Source: Turritopsis dohrnii
Taxonomy: Eukaryota; Cnidaria; Hydrozoa; Anthoathecata; Oceaniidae
Direction: 5' to 3'
DNA: 64,000 bases
Assembly: GCA_027922465.2 (NCBI GenBank)
Contig: BQMF02000676.1
Span: 62,001 to 126,000, forward strand
In this document: positions 24,168 to 36,500 of the stretch, piece by piece
Layout: each line of letters opens with the position of its first letter
Position numbering within the stretch: the first letter of the stretch is position 1
The notes under the pieces: model-generated
What the model saw: only the letters and a program-made list of their open reading frames with translations
Database searches by the model: none
Told to the model about the DNA's origin: nothing
Made by a program: the position numbers and the translations under genes

Positions 24168-24803
24168 TTTCTTTTATGTATTTGGATACCACTATTAGTC
24201 ATTTTCAGTCGATTTTTTTATATTCGTTTGTTTGCAAGAAAACCCTTATAATTCGTGGGATTTAATTTCACAATTTTTCCAAAAAAAACTCGTGAAAAAA
24301 TTGTGTTCATGGGAAAAGTAACTTAATTGTACACTGACAGTTTTAGCGGAGTCATTGCGACTCCTGAAAGGGAGTCATTGAGCAATGATAACCTAAGGGA
24401 GTAAATCAGATGATACAGAGAGCATCTTAAGGGAGTCATTTTGCTTTTAAGGGGTGTCAATTTCAATTCCCTTAAAATGACCACCTTGAAGGGAATCAAT
24501 TTGACTCCTTTAAGTGATCATAAGTGAGGTAAGTTAAATGGCTCTTTAAGGGAGTCATTTTGATGCTCGTCGGAGAGTCAAATCGAAAAACAAAGCCACT
24601 TTTTCGCACGTTTTAAAAAATTTTACGTAAGCATATCTTAATGAGAGTCTCAGATGTCACATAACGGTATAAAAGATTTTACACCTTTAAACAATGAAGA
24701 TACGGTTATTAACTCTTAACGGTACTTTCTTTGCTTTTTACTAAATAATTATTCTTTTGTATAGATATTTCCCTATATAACCACAAAAATTGTAAACTTA
24801 TTT

Positions 24804-24825
24804 AATGCGATCGTACGATCGCATT
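24804..24825. repeat. Perfect 22-bp palindrome
   Basis: The sequence reads AATGCGATCGT followed by its exact inverse, with no spacer. It lies inside the 24331-26503 element and could be a protein-binding or cruciform site. Confidence 0.6.
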
Positions 24826-25290
24826 GAATAAAAAAAACATCTATAGCTAATTTATTAACTTCACTGGTTCACTGGTTTCATTGGTTACATATACATATTT
24901 CATATAAGGAGATATGTAGTTGTACTATTCTTGGATTCCTTTCTTGACGAAACTGAATGTGTCCGCGTGACTGACAGTTTCTTTCGTTTGTTTTCTTGTT
25001 CTTAAATAATCGGATATTAATATTCTATATGATAAGTTAGCTTGCTTACTCCTTAAATTTCTTTTAAAGAACAACAAAACACTGATGATGCCCACAAAAC
25101 ACGGTTGGCTATGCAGACAGTAACTAAATATGTTATAAGTAGCTACACTGTTTTTCTTTATCAGCCATAAACTTCAAATGAAAGTATTTGGGGAAAAGCT
25201 AAATGATTTTGAATGATTAGCTACTATATTTTGATTACTTGTGACAGCTTTACTTTTTACAGTATACTACTTTTTCTTTAGATTCTTATT

Positions 25291-25733
25291 ATGAAATTTT
25301 CCTGTCAATTTGATTGCTCTTATAAAACAGCCAATTACAAATGGCTCGTGCAATATTTTTGGAACTTTCATGCAATACAGGGCAGCTTCGCTATTCAATG
25401 CAATATTTCTGGATGTGTATTAAAATTCAAAAATCAAAACAGCTGTGCAAAAACACCAAAGTTCAACATCAAGACTTGAAGCGACTTTTGGATATCAATG
25501 CAAGTGACAATAATCTTGCTGGTGATAGCAGTGATGATGAAGATGTTGATGATCAGTTTTTTGAGTTCGCACTGTATTATTGGTATAGTTTCATTTGTAA
25601 ACGTCATTATTCGGCTGTATGTGACGTAATTTTTGAAAAGTCATCTTATTTAATCTGCAATCCAAAATTCAATTTTTCTTTGTGTTTCTTTTTATTCTTA
25701 CTATTTTCGAGACAAAATTGGTATTCATCTTGA
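25291..25733 (+). pseudogene. Zinc-finger-like frame inside the foldback-type element
   Basis: The frame at 25291-25479 reads MKFSCQFDCSYKTANYKWL, then FWNFHAIQGSFAIQCNISGC. The spacing of Cys and His resembles paired C2H2-like fingers with one His replaced. In the overlapping frame (25341-25733) an acidic stretch, DSSDDEDVDDQFFEF, follows. Together these suggest a frameshifted remnant of a protein once carried by the element, either a DNA-binding accessory protein or a captured exon. Confidence 0.35.
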
Positions 25734-26829
25734 ATGAAATATTAATTAACACAAATTAGCGCCGTGAACTTTCTTCGTGGTTTTTCTTCATTCTCAGTCT
25801 ACCTTTTGTTGAAAAGTGGGGGAGACAATCGAATTATAATGCATAAAAAAGATATATTGTATATCGTAGAAATTAAAAAACACGCAAAAAATATTTATTG
25901 TTATGAAATATCCAAGTTTGTATATAAGCTATTTGCGTTTTCATGAATGTTTTTGTATGTATATATTCATAGTGTTTAGATGAAAAGATCAATACATGAT
26001 TTCAAGTAAATGGCATTGTTTTCTTAATTATCTTGAGATCACCATGAAATCCGGGGGCAAGATCAGCAAGATGACTAAGCGTTGAGAAGTGCCTCAATAT
26101 TATGATACTAGAATGGGAGTCATTTAATATTAACACATTATGCCCAAAAGGGCGTCATTTGATATCAGCGCAATGATGCTCTGAAGGGACTCATGGCGGA
26201 TTGAAGCTCTTAAGGTGATCAAAAAATGACTCTTGTTTGAGCGTTAATTCAAAATGATACTCAAACGGGAATCACGAAATGAGAATCGTAAGAGAGTCAT
26301 TTTCAAATGACTCCCTTTGGAGAGTCACAAATATCGTCATTTTTGAGAACTGAAAGGGAGTCATTCATGGTAATGAGAAGCTAAAGGGAGTAAAAAAAGA
26401 TACTTGTAAGGGAGTCAAAATGACTCGCAAAAGGAGTCGCTACAGGCACTCTGAAATGACTCCCTTAGAGTTCTCATATTGACTCTATTAAAATTGTCAG
26501 TGTAGTACACACCACATGTACTTTCTGATTGGCAATTTGTACGATGGGATAAGGGGGACTTAACACCTTAAGGCCTGTGGTTAAATATTTACATCACTTC
26601 GTTTTTGTACGTAAGCATGGAACACATTTGTTTTACGGAACTGAAGAAACGGAACTGAACGTAAGAAGAGGAATTACAACCATCACGTGACCTTTGTGCA
26701 TTGGTTTTGAACAGGAACTTAACGAAATACAAGATGATGCTGATGACGTAAATATCTCATTTCAGTAACAATTTTTTGTCTGTTCCGTTCTCAAACAATG
26801 AAACAGAAATGTCAGCGAAAAGAACAAAC

Positions 26830-27419
26830 TACACCTTTTTTTTATAAGCATAAGGTAAATTTGGCTCAGCCTCAGTTATGCTTAACAAAATTCAGAATTG
26901 AGACTTAATCCATGCTTACAATATGCTTTTTATGCCAAAGCCAAAAAAGGATAAATGTTGAGTTTCAGCCTTATTTTATGCTTGTTGTTACTTTCTCATG
27001 CATTTGTTCTATCTGTTATAGTACTGCGTTCGACAACACTACTGTATGTCCCATCACAATCAATAACAATTTGTTAGGTTTGCATAAAAAATGAATTTCT
27101 TGTACGTGATATCAGTTCTGATTTATTTTGCTTTATTTTTACAGTTAAACCTTGAGTTTTTATCAAGTATATAGGATTTCTTAGCACGAAGTCTCTTAAA
27201 GGCTTCTTTTTTTTAAAGCAGGTTTTTAACAGATGTAAATAGAGAAACAAGAAAAAAGAAAGATTTCAAGTGCGAGTTAATTTTGATTGTGTTGGGTAAA
27301 TTAAGTTCGTCTTACTTCATGCTCAGGCTCGAGGTTATGCTCAGTATATGCTTAAATTTTTACCAATTTTCAGCCTAATTATGCTTTATATCCGTTATGC
27401 TTATTTAAAAAAAGGTGTA
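26830..27419. mobile_element. 590-bp MITE with TACACCTTTTTTT ends, in unit B intron
   Basis: The left end is TACACCTTTTTTTTATAAGC. The right end, on the other strand, is TACACCTTTTTTTAAATAAG. Both continue into CATAA and repeated TTATGCTTA units. It has no coding capacity; the plus-strand frame at 26912-27094 is internal noise. Confidence 0.7.
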
Positions 27420-28172
27420 ATACATGTTTTTACAGACGAAACATTTTTTTTTCGCACATCAGTCGCGACAATGAACATTGGAAATTGCTAATAGCTTAAT
27501 AGAAATCTTACCTGTTTGTTCCTCACAGATTTATAGCCAACATACTGTGTATCGACTTATGTCGTTGACAAGGCTTCTCATTTTGCCTTTCCATGTTCGT
27601 ATATTTCGATCGTACGCTCTCCAAAATCGAGGGAAATTATTAATAATGATGTGTTTGATTTTAGCATAAGGTACCCGATGCGCTTTCACAGCATTATTGT
27701 TTCCCAAACCAGTAATCATCATTCTCATCGCGGTTTCGGTCCTTGGATACCACCTGTGCCTCCAGGAGCGTTTATTACATTTTCCTCTTAAGTACTCGTG
27801 TGGTTGACGGCATTGAATATATTTGAATATTAATATTGCAGAAAGTATTAGAATGAATCGAGCCATGTCTAGAGATAAAAAGATTCCAATTTTATGCCGA
27901 ATGTTTTGAAGGGCGTCTCATCCATGAAGTAATTTGCTATACTCAGAGTGAAAATGATGCCTGTGTCAACAATCATACTGTAAGAAGTTATCCGGCGCAT
28001 AAACAATATTAAGGATATTGTCGTTTGGGTATATTGTGGGTTTAAAGTCAGTGCTTTTCAAGAGATTGCAGCAACTAAGCCGGATAAAAATTTCTGTTAA
28101 TTGTTAAAATCCATTATGTTATCCATTTGTTATAACACACTAAATGGAAAAAGGAAAATGATATTCACTTAC

Positions 28173-28215
28173 CGCTTATTGAAGGAAGTTCCTTTCTTAA
28201 TTGTTAAAATCAACA
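28173..28215 (-). other. Non-coding first exon of unit B (3' end at 28173)
   Basis: The donor GCG|GTAAGTGAA matches the unit C donor GCA|GTAAGTGAA, with the same preceding sequence CTTTCAATAAGC or CCTTCAATAAGC. The 304-bp intron ends TCTCTAG two bases before the ATG. The 5' limit is not determined. Confidence 0.5.
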
Positions 28216-28267
28216 CACAGTGTAAATAAACAATGGACCATTTTTCATTCAGCGTACACAGAATCTG

Positions 28268-28300
28268 CGCGGACAGAAAATCAAAGAATTTTGATTGGCT
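28268..28300 (-). promoter_or_regulatory. Unit B promoter module: CCAAT box and GTCCGCG motif
   Basis: On the minus strand AGCCAATCAAAAT is followed by TTTTCTGTCCGCGCAGAT. The distance between the two motifs is the same 25 bases as in units A and C. No TTTAAAAG box is visible in this copy; GTTTATTTAC near 28231 is a weak substitute. Confidence 0.6.
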
Positions 28301-28973
28301 CTTTGCCGAACAATTTGTGGTTGTTTGAAGAAAGTTTTTTGAATCAGAATAAAAGTTTTATGAAATTTTTCGTCAAATGTTACAAAAACCATTAACCATT
28401 TAAAGAGTAGCAAAAACTAATACCTCAGTATTCTAACCTAGACATTTTTTCAAAGATGTTGAATGCATCAATATTATCATAGTTGTTGTCCCCGCAGTGA
28501 GCCTAAGCGCGAGAGGAGGCGTAAAGATTTCACGAGATAGACGGAAGTCAGTTTTCGATTTTGTTCATCATAATAATCTTCCGATTTTTCGTGTTGCTGT
28601 TACACACCAGTATTCACTAATTTTTTCCCCGTTTCAAAACATGATATTAATTTTGAAAGACCACTACCGTTTTGTGTCCTATGGATCTTGCTTATATTTA
28701 ATACTAGTACCTCAAGTAAAGGTTTTTTACGGGTTTTAATTTCGAAAACGATGTGCGCAAATCAGGTGTTGGAAATAGGTAATGAGAAATAAAATCACAG
28801 AAGTACAAACGGAAAGTATACCCATGTTTAGAGCGCGAAAAACAGATCAAAAAATGTATGGGATCTTTTCGCTATCAAGATATCAGCAATCAAAGATTTT
28901 GATGACAGTACCAAATAAAAATTAGGCCCAGAAATTTCATCACCCTAATCAAGTTTCAGCGTCTCAAACTCAT
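28301..28973. other. Spacer upstream of unit B
   Basis: No gene is supported. An 80-codon plus-strand frame (28497-28739) lacks recognisable features. Confidence 0.4.
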
Positions 28974-29384
28974 TAGGGAGCTTACGAAACTGCGACGGCA
29001 ACGTGAACGACGACGTGAAACAAAAGATTCACTTTACTCCATAGATTTCTTTTAGAATGAAAGTCATTTCACACTATACTATTAGGAAATGTTTTAAATT
29101 TTACTAATATCATTATTAGATTTGCACGTTCTACACACAACGTAAAAAGTAATATTTTGAAGTCGTACCGAAAACGAAGACGTGAGAATAGCAGTACTTC
29201 CGATAAATTTTCCTCGGTTCCTTCATGGTTCTGTCTCTCAAAGTTCAAAAAACAAACTTCAAAGGCATAATATAAATAAACTTCTTAACACAAGTGTATA
29301 GTTTCTGCTCTTTTGTGATTCGTTGAAGATGAATATCTTGTACGTCGTCGTCCACGTTGCCGTCGTACTTTCGTAAGTTCCCTA
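28974..29384. mobile_element. 410-bp MITE with TAGGGAGCTTACG ends
   Basis: The left end is TAGGGAGCTTACGAAACTGC. The right end, on the other strand, is TAGGGAACTTACGAAAGTAC. Pairing extends through GACGGCAACGTGAACGACG to about 45 bases per arm. No coding capacity. Confidence 0.75.
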
Positions 29385-30545
29385 TTAATTATTCATGACG
29401 CGTTGACTTTTTGATGTACAATTTAAATTTGAAGCCTTAAAACTATGTCTTAAAAGAAAGATTTTTCCAGAATCTTTACGTGTAAACCCCCCTTTAATCT
29501 CCTCTCTAAATTTCGAAAAAAATTAATAAGTGCCTGAATGGAGTTACAATGAATGTAAAGCAAAACAAAAAACCAAAAAAAAAAAAAAACAGCACATGTC
29601 CACTTATTGACTTATTCCATGACTTTTTCTGCACACTGCCTAAAATTCAGTAGAAAACAGAACTCCAGTTCTTGTTATACTCTGAAGAAATTTCATTAAA
29701 ATGTAGAAGATTGTCCAATAACTTCTTTCATGTCTCAAAACCTATATTCTTCGTATTCGTATTTTTTAAAGGGGACTTTGTCGGGAAAAACACGTACGAT
29801 ATTGAAAACACTAATCGCCTGAGGGTGCGAGGTGTTTTAACGAATTACCCACTAATATAAAGAAAATCAACTCGATGAAAAGTTCCGAAATTATTATTTT
29901 GATAAAGCTACTGCTAGAGTGCTTAATGGGAAAATAGATTAATAGTAATGGGAAAAAAGATTTTATTTTTTTTGTTATTATAACCTACTATCTACAACCC
30001 TCCACGAAATATATTGGGAAAACTTAAAAAATTGGTTTTAAAGGGGAAAATGCCCCTGCAAGTTCATAAGCCAGGTCTCCCCATACATTGTACACAGCAC
30101 ATACACTACTTTATAACTTCTTGTAAGAAGAGAACCAATAATATTTTTGGAGACAAGAATGTATTGATGAAAAAAATAAATAAAAAAATAAAATAAAATA
30201 AAATAAAATAAATGCAAAAGTGGTTGTTGTTTGACCAGGAAGAAACAAAAGGAAGAAAAGGAAAAGTAAAACAAAAAGTGTGAAACATGAATGTTTTTTC
30301 ACTGAATACAACAAAAAAAAAACAGAGTTAATTAACCCAGAAGAACAAATCTGATCCATAATATGTGGATCAAATTTCAGATTCCACCCATTAAGATACA
30401 AGGCACATTGCGTAATAAAGATGCAATATTAATATCAGAATACATGAAGATATCTTATTAAAGCAATGCACAAGAGATGAAAGAAAAGAAATGTACTATA
30501 GAGCAAAACTAAAACCTAAAAGGTGATTCTACCCGATTGTACACA
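29385..30545 (-). other. 3' flank of unit C
   Basis: From about 29630 this stretch aligns by eye with the flank of unit B (AGAAAACAGAACTCCAGTT versus AGAAGGCAGAACTTCAGTT), and again at 30235-30545. An (AAAAT)n run at about 30186-30212 breaks the match and creates phenylalanine-rich artificial frames on the minus strand. Confidence 0.55.
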
Positions 30546-33500
30546 CTAAGCTCGCCATCGAGTGAAATCATCAGAAGATATGATATTCCGGTTCCTAATT
30601 CGGTAGTTTATATTGTAAGTTCTTGCAAAGTTTATAGAATCGGCCGTTAGATCAGCACGAGTTATTGTTCTTTTTACATCCCTATGTCTCCTTAACATTG
30701 GGTCATAGTAATTGTCAATATAGTGATTTCTTCCTCTGTGTCCGGGACGGATATTGCCAAGTGCGTTGTACATGCAGCGACATAAGTCGTCGACTTGTCT
30801 CGCCATAGTGGTACCGCTGTTGCCGCGACTTCTGGTCGGTATTTGATTAACAAAGCCTAAACAACGTGCCTTGTTCGCGTTGGCCTTCCGTATAAATATC
30901 TTGAACAGAAATAAACATAATTTAAAAAAGAAATTAATCAGAAATACAGATTTGAATTGATTTACTGATAATGCTTACAGAATCGAAAAATTCTAATTTG
31001 TGGAATTCCTTTACAAATTAGTATAAACTTTATAACACTACCATTTGATTCAAATTATCAATAATCTTGAGATCACTTTCCACCATGAAAATAAGTAAAT
31101 ACTTTTACGAATCGCAAAAGGTTTTTCTGTCTACTAAACGTAACCTCTAATTCATTTTACAAACGTCTTTGTCTTTTTTATATATTTGCATACGCTTTTT
31201 TCTATTTTTTTATTTTCTTCTATCTCTTCTATCTCTTCTTTCTTCTATCTCTTATCCTTTTCCATAATCATCATGTTGTATCATTCTGTTTCTCCTCTGA
31301 AGTTGGACGACGAACTTTAAAATTCTATTAAGAAGCAAGCTTTAAGCTACCTATTTTCTAATAGAAGGAATGGTCGCCACAAAGCACAAGCACTTTTTGA
31401 TTTGGTGGTTGTAAGATTAGATAAAGGCAAATTTACACAACATAAAGACTGAATTATTATTATTATTGACAATATTTATACAGCGTTTTTCGTCAGTTTT
31501 AAAAAACTGTTATAAATGAAATAGCTGTTTAAAATAATCAAAACTAAAAATGGCCAAAATTCAAATATATTAATCTAAAATTATAAAAATCTAAAATTAT
31601 CTAATAAAAAAAAACCAAGTTGTAAAAAAAATTGTTGTCATCGTAATTGAACTGAGATGTTTAGAAAAGGTAAAGAAAAGAGAAAAGAGGTTAAAGACTG
31701 AAATAGAGTACACACAAAATGAATAAAATGAGATTGAGTAAAACTAATAAAAAAGTAATAAATAAATGAGTAGATAAATAAATAAAATAAACAAATAAAT
31801 AAATAAATAAAAAATCAGTATAAAATGCATAATTAAAAACAATATTCTACGACAATGACGATGTACGTGATTAGCAAATCATTACGAAGTGTAGTTGAGA
31901 GCAAAGATTGTAAATTCCACTATCGAAAAACCATAAAATTACGAAGTAGAAATTGTTCAGGAGACAATTAAGTTCTATAAAATTTCCTAATTTCACTTTT
32001 AAATTTCATTATGTTATCTACGGTAACAAGATCATTTGGCAGTGTGTTATAAACTAAGGCACCTTGAAATTTGAACATTTTTCTGCCATTTTCCGTTTTC
32101 ACTTTTGGCAGTTTTAAACACTTTCCATTTCCACGAGTGCTCTTCCCATGTTGAAATACTTCGAAACATCCTTTAAAAATATCTGGAACTTGATGATGTA
32201 GCATTTTATGAACCAGAGTACATACTTGTTCAGAACATAGGTGTTTGATGCTTGGCCATTTATTCGATGAACGTTTCCCATAAACAATTTTGTGAACTCT
32301 GTCTTGAATCGACTGATACTTTTTGTTTATAACAGTTGAAGAGAGAGTTTCATTGTCACATGTCATCAACAATGGCAGAATCATTGATTTATAAATACAT
32401 TCGGCAGCATGTGGTGTCGTTTCGTGTCGAATACGTGATAATAATCTTACTCTAGAATTAACTTTCTTGCAAATTTTGTTGAAATTCAATTTGAAATTTA
32501 GTGAACAATCGATAACTGTTCCTAGGTATTCATACTTTTCAACAGTGTTAATCATGACATTGTTTGTGGAGATATTCAACTTTTCTGATCTTCTAAGCTT
32601 TTGTGGGGTGCCAAATAATACCGCTTCTGTTTTTCCGGGTTTTAAATTGATGATCAGGTCATTTTCATTGAGCCATTTGGTAACCTTCTGAAATTCATAA
32701 TTTAGAACATATTCGACATTCTTCGAATCGTTGTTACTATAAAACATGACCATGTCATCAGCATATAAAAGCATTTCTGTTTCTGTCAATTGTTGTGTAA
32801 TGTCATTGATATGGAGAGTGAACAGAAGAGGCCCAAGAATGGAACCTTGCGGTACTCCAGTTGTGATAAAATGACTATCAGACAAAGAATTTTCAAATTG
32901 AACACGTTGTTGTCTTCCAAAGAGGTAGTCAGTAAACCAATTCAATTCTTTTTCTTTTATTCCATAATGTGGTAGTTTCTGTAATAACGTAGCATGGCTA
33001 ACCGTATCAAACGCCTTTTTAAGGTCAATATATATAGCTCCTGTATATTGACCTCTGTCCATATTTTCTCTGATAAAATCTGTCAGATATGTTAGAGCAT
33101 GTTTCGTATTTCGTCCTTTTCGAAATCCAAATTGACGAGATGTAATAAGTTGGTTCGCTTCAAGATATTCGTACAACTGTTTATGTACAATGCGTTCTAA
33201 AATCTTTGATGTTATCGGTAAAACTGATATTGGACGGTAATTATCAAATTCTGAATGACTTTCGGATTTATATAAAGGAGTAACTTTACCAAGTTTTTCC
33301 TCGGTAGGAAACGTCGACTCTGCTAGGGAACGATTTATCAGGTGACATAGTACAAATGCTATTTCTTCAGCACCATCTTTAACTAAATCTGGCGGTATTT
33401 GATCGATACCAGCTGATTTTCCTTTTTTAATTTGTTTTAACTCCTTCAATACATCTTTCAGCTCAACTTCTTTGAAACAAAACTGTTTGTTTTCGGGATT

Positions 33501-36500
33501 GATTCGAATCAGATTATTACCTAGCTGTTTATTATCTTTCCAGATTCGATCGTTAATGAAAATCGCAGCACTTTGAAGATTTTTACCAATATCGGTGAAG
33601 AATTTACAAAAACCATTTGAAATTTTTGTTTCGTAATACACGCAGCATATGTTATATGTTTCTCGCTGACCTCCCTCAAAGAGGAAATACAAATTCCTAT
33701 ATCCTGTTACTTTTGTGCAGTGGTTTTGAACAGGAACGTATTAAATTGTTGCAATTGACTAAAATCTCAGTAACAATTTTTTGTATGTTCCTGTATCGTT
33801 TCAGAAACAACAGTATAAAAATGTTAACGAAAATAACGAAGTGGTTCATATCAGTACAGGTCGAAAATCTCCCTTCCTGCATGTCTGTCGTGACAATGAA
33901 CATTGAAAATCGGTTATCTTTTTATTCAATTTCCGCGCCTTAGCGAAGGAAATTGTTTGATTTAGACATTCTATCTATCTCTCTCACTCTCTCCGTAACA
34001 GTTTTTTGCTGTTTTCGGAAAGTCCGTTCGGATTTCGGATTGTTTGTTTATTCAGAATAGTTAATGACAGACCCAAAACTCTATGCAAAATGTAATACAA
34101 AAAGGCCACTTTCAATAATAATTCACAAAAATGATAAATTTTTTATACTTTTCAAACACTTTTAGAAGTTATTTTAGCCGTTTTATATTTAAAACTTTCC
34201 AATTCAATTATTTTTAAAATTTCTTTAAAAAGTCAGTAAAATATGCCCACCGAACACGTGAAACGTTCTCGAACCGATTTGTTTTATGTTTTGAGGGTAG
34301 ACAGATGTAGATGTAGAAGAAGCTTTGAAGAAGAATTTTAAGACTTTATCTACTATTGCAATCGAATTATAATCATGAGAACATTACTTATGGAGGAAAT
34401 ATTGATGTTTAGCTGACTCTGGGAAAAATTCTTGAAAAAGAAGGTGAAGGTTTGATAGTAAACGAAACTTAGCTGTGAAAAAACTTTCAATATCACAGCA
34501 GAAGTATGTAGTATCAACATTACTGGTGAATACATCTTATCAATAAATGCATGAAACGTGTTCAATTCATTTAATAAATATTACACCGAAAGTTGAAGAT
34601 ATTGAAAAAAACAAAAAACAAATGAAATTATCATTCATTGCAGCGCACACACAAATCATATCACAGTGAATTAATTGACCCAAACATATATACATACTGA
34701 AAGTACGCAAGTAGGTAAATAAACGAGATTTAGTTTATCCGTACTAATAGTTTCATGCCACCGTAATATCTTCAGCTGAAGATTGTTACCGAGTACGGTG
34801 GCATGAAACTATTAGTACGGATAAACTAAATCTCGTTTATTTACCTACTTGCGTACCACGCTCTGTTGAGAGACATTGAGCACTTTTCTGAAAAAGAAGA
34901 TAAAACTTATACTACATACTGAAAGTATAAACATGTGCAAGATATTGGTGAACGATGTGTCTTATAAAACTGTTTTTCTGGCTTCGAAACGTCATAGTGA
35001 ATTGAAAAGCGGTAATAAATTAAAGAAGGGAGCAATTTGGGGAATTCCAGACTGTATCAAATTATTCATCACTGTACAATGCTCGGTCAAGTTATCACTT
35101 GTGTGGAACTGATTAGTTTTAAATTCACGTTTAAAAGATTTTAAGATGACATCGTTCAAAATAATCCTGCAAACCGCTCAATGGAGGCACAATGATTTAG
35201 TTTGGATATATATATATGTCAGAGGAAAACAAACTTTTTGGATGAAGATTAGATTCCAACCAATTATATACATACAATGAGATCAGTAAAGCCTTGTGAG
35301 AATTTGGAGTGTAATATGTTCTAGGACACAATACGCTAAGGGGATTTTTTTTTGCGTGGATTAAGTTTTGCAATAAATCCACGCAAAACGTCAAGACATA
35401 AACGATTCGCGAAAATAAATCCACGCAAAATTTCATGATTTTATTTGCTCATTTTTTGGCTCTGCGTACCTTTCATACATTAACTATTTCCTTGTATATA
35501 TATGAAGCACCTATTGGTTTTGCAATGTGGCAGGCATGGAAATGGTGATTTTTGCTGCTACTTCTAAGCTATATTATAAAGTACACACATTGCACTTTGT
35601 GCCCATTCGCAAATATAAATCAAAACATTTTCCTTGAGAAGCTCTGAATTAAAAATATTAATCCACGTAAAACGCTCTCAAACTTTCGCTCGCAAAAATT
35701 AGTCCACGCAAAAAAAATCCCCTTAAGGTATACCATGTTCGAAAAGAAGATTTTCATACAGATTCTAACAAAGTTTTATTGTGTTATTTGTCTCTTCGGG
35801 CACATTGGTGTTATTTGTAGACTCCATAGAAGTGGTAATATGCAGACATTGGTGGATCTAGAGTGTAGTCGCAACTTGTGGAGAAGCGCATAAACATAAG
35901 TTGTGAATTCAGTTCATGTTATCAATGGGATTATTTGAACCTTTTTCTTTTTTATGTTTGAATTGCTAACACTCTCCTACACAAGTTGTGGCTTACCTCT
36001 GGATCCGCCACTGGCGCGCTTAGTAGAAATAGATTTTTCGTATTGTATGTTATGTTGATTTAAGTTATGTATAATTTTTATCTTCTTGTAATTCCTGTTA
36101 AATGTCATGGATTAAAATCTTTGAAATGCCCAAGTTTCTTCTGCTCGTATTAATGCAAGTTATGAACAATTTCAATGTTTATTTAAATATATATTACCAA
36201 CAATGTTACTTAAATATATTACCGAATTCACATTTCTGACAAAATTTGGAAGGTGTGCACAAATAACAATTGGAAGGTCCTGATATTAAAGTTGGCAGTT
36301 ACTTGCAGATTTTTCCCTGATTTTTCCTTGATTTTCAAATGATTTTGGTTCACTTCTATCGAATATCATTTCATTCTTCATGTGAACCATAAGTCATACT
36401 TTGGGAATTGTGATAGACCTGTTCTCACGTACGCAACAAGAACAGAATGGATAGCCATTCAGATATCTTGAAAAATTAGCCTAAAGCTATTTCCTCTAGG

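Larger units (their letters stand above)
24331..26503. mobile_element. 2.2-kb non-autonomous element with GGGAGTCA subterminal arrays, in unit B intron
   Basis: The ends are ACACTGACAGTTTTAGCGGA at 24331 and, on the other strand, ACACTGACAATTTTAATAGA at 26503. Each end is followed by an array of AAGGGAGTCA and its complement TGACTCCCTT (about 24350-24590 and 26110-26490). The interior holds an exact 22-bp palindrome and a short zinc-finger-like frame. No transposase core was recognised. The architecture parallels the 7836-10585 element, although the terminal sequence differs. Confidence 0.7.
23234..27866 (-). pseudogene. Secreted-protein family, unit B (frameshifted)
   Basis: The coding exons are 27866-27512 and 23533-23234, separated by a 3.98-kb intron (donor CAG|GTAAG, acceptor CTGTTCAAG|GAA). 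The first exon has the signal peptide MARFILILSAILIFKYIQC, GKC, AHRVPYAKIK and NNFPRFW. Compared with unit C, five bases are missing after GACAT at about 27556, so the frame runs into a stop near 27531, 20 bases short of the shared donor. The last exon is open and carries CHC, YNALGNIRPG, GDNFDPML and DLTSDSLTF. It ends at a TGA about 18 residues earlier than unit C. A GTATGT inside the first exon (27545-27540) could act as an alternative donor. The locus is either a recent pseudogene or a spliced variant. Confidence 0.7.

Noticed and set aside
30038..30401. Phenylalanine-rich minus-strand frames
   Set aside because: They read through an (AAAAT)n microsatellite in the shared 3' flank of unit C.
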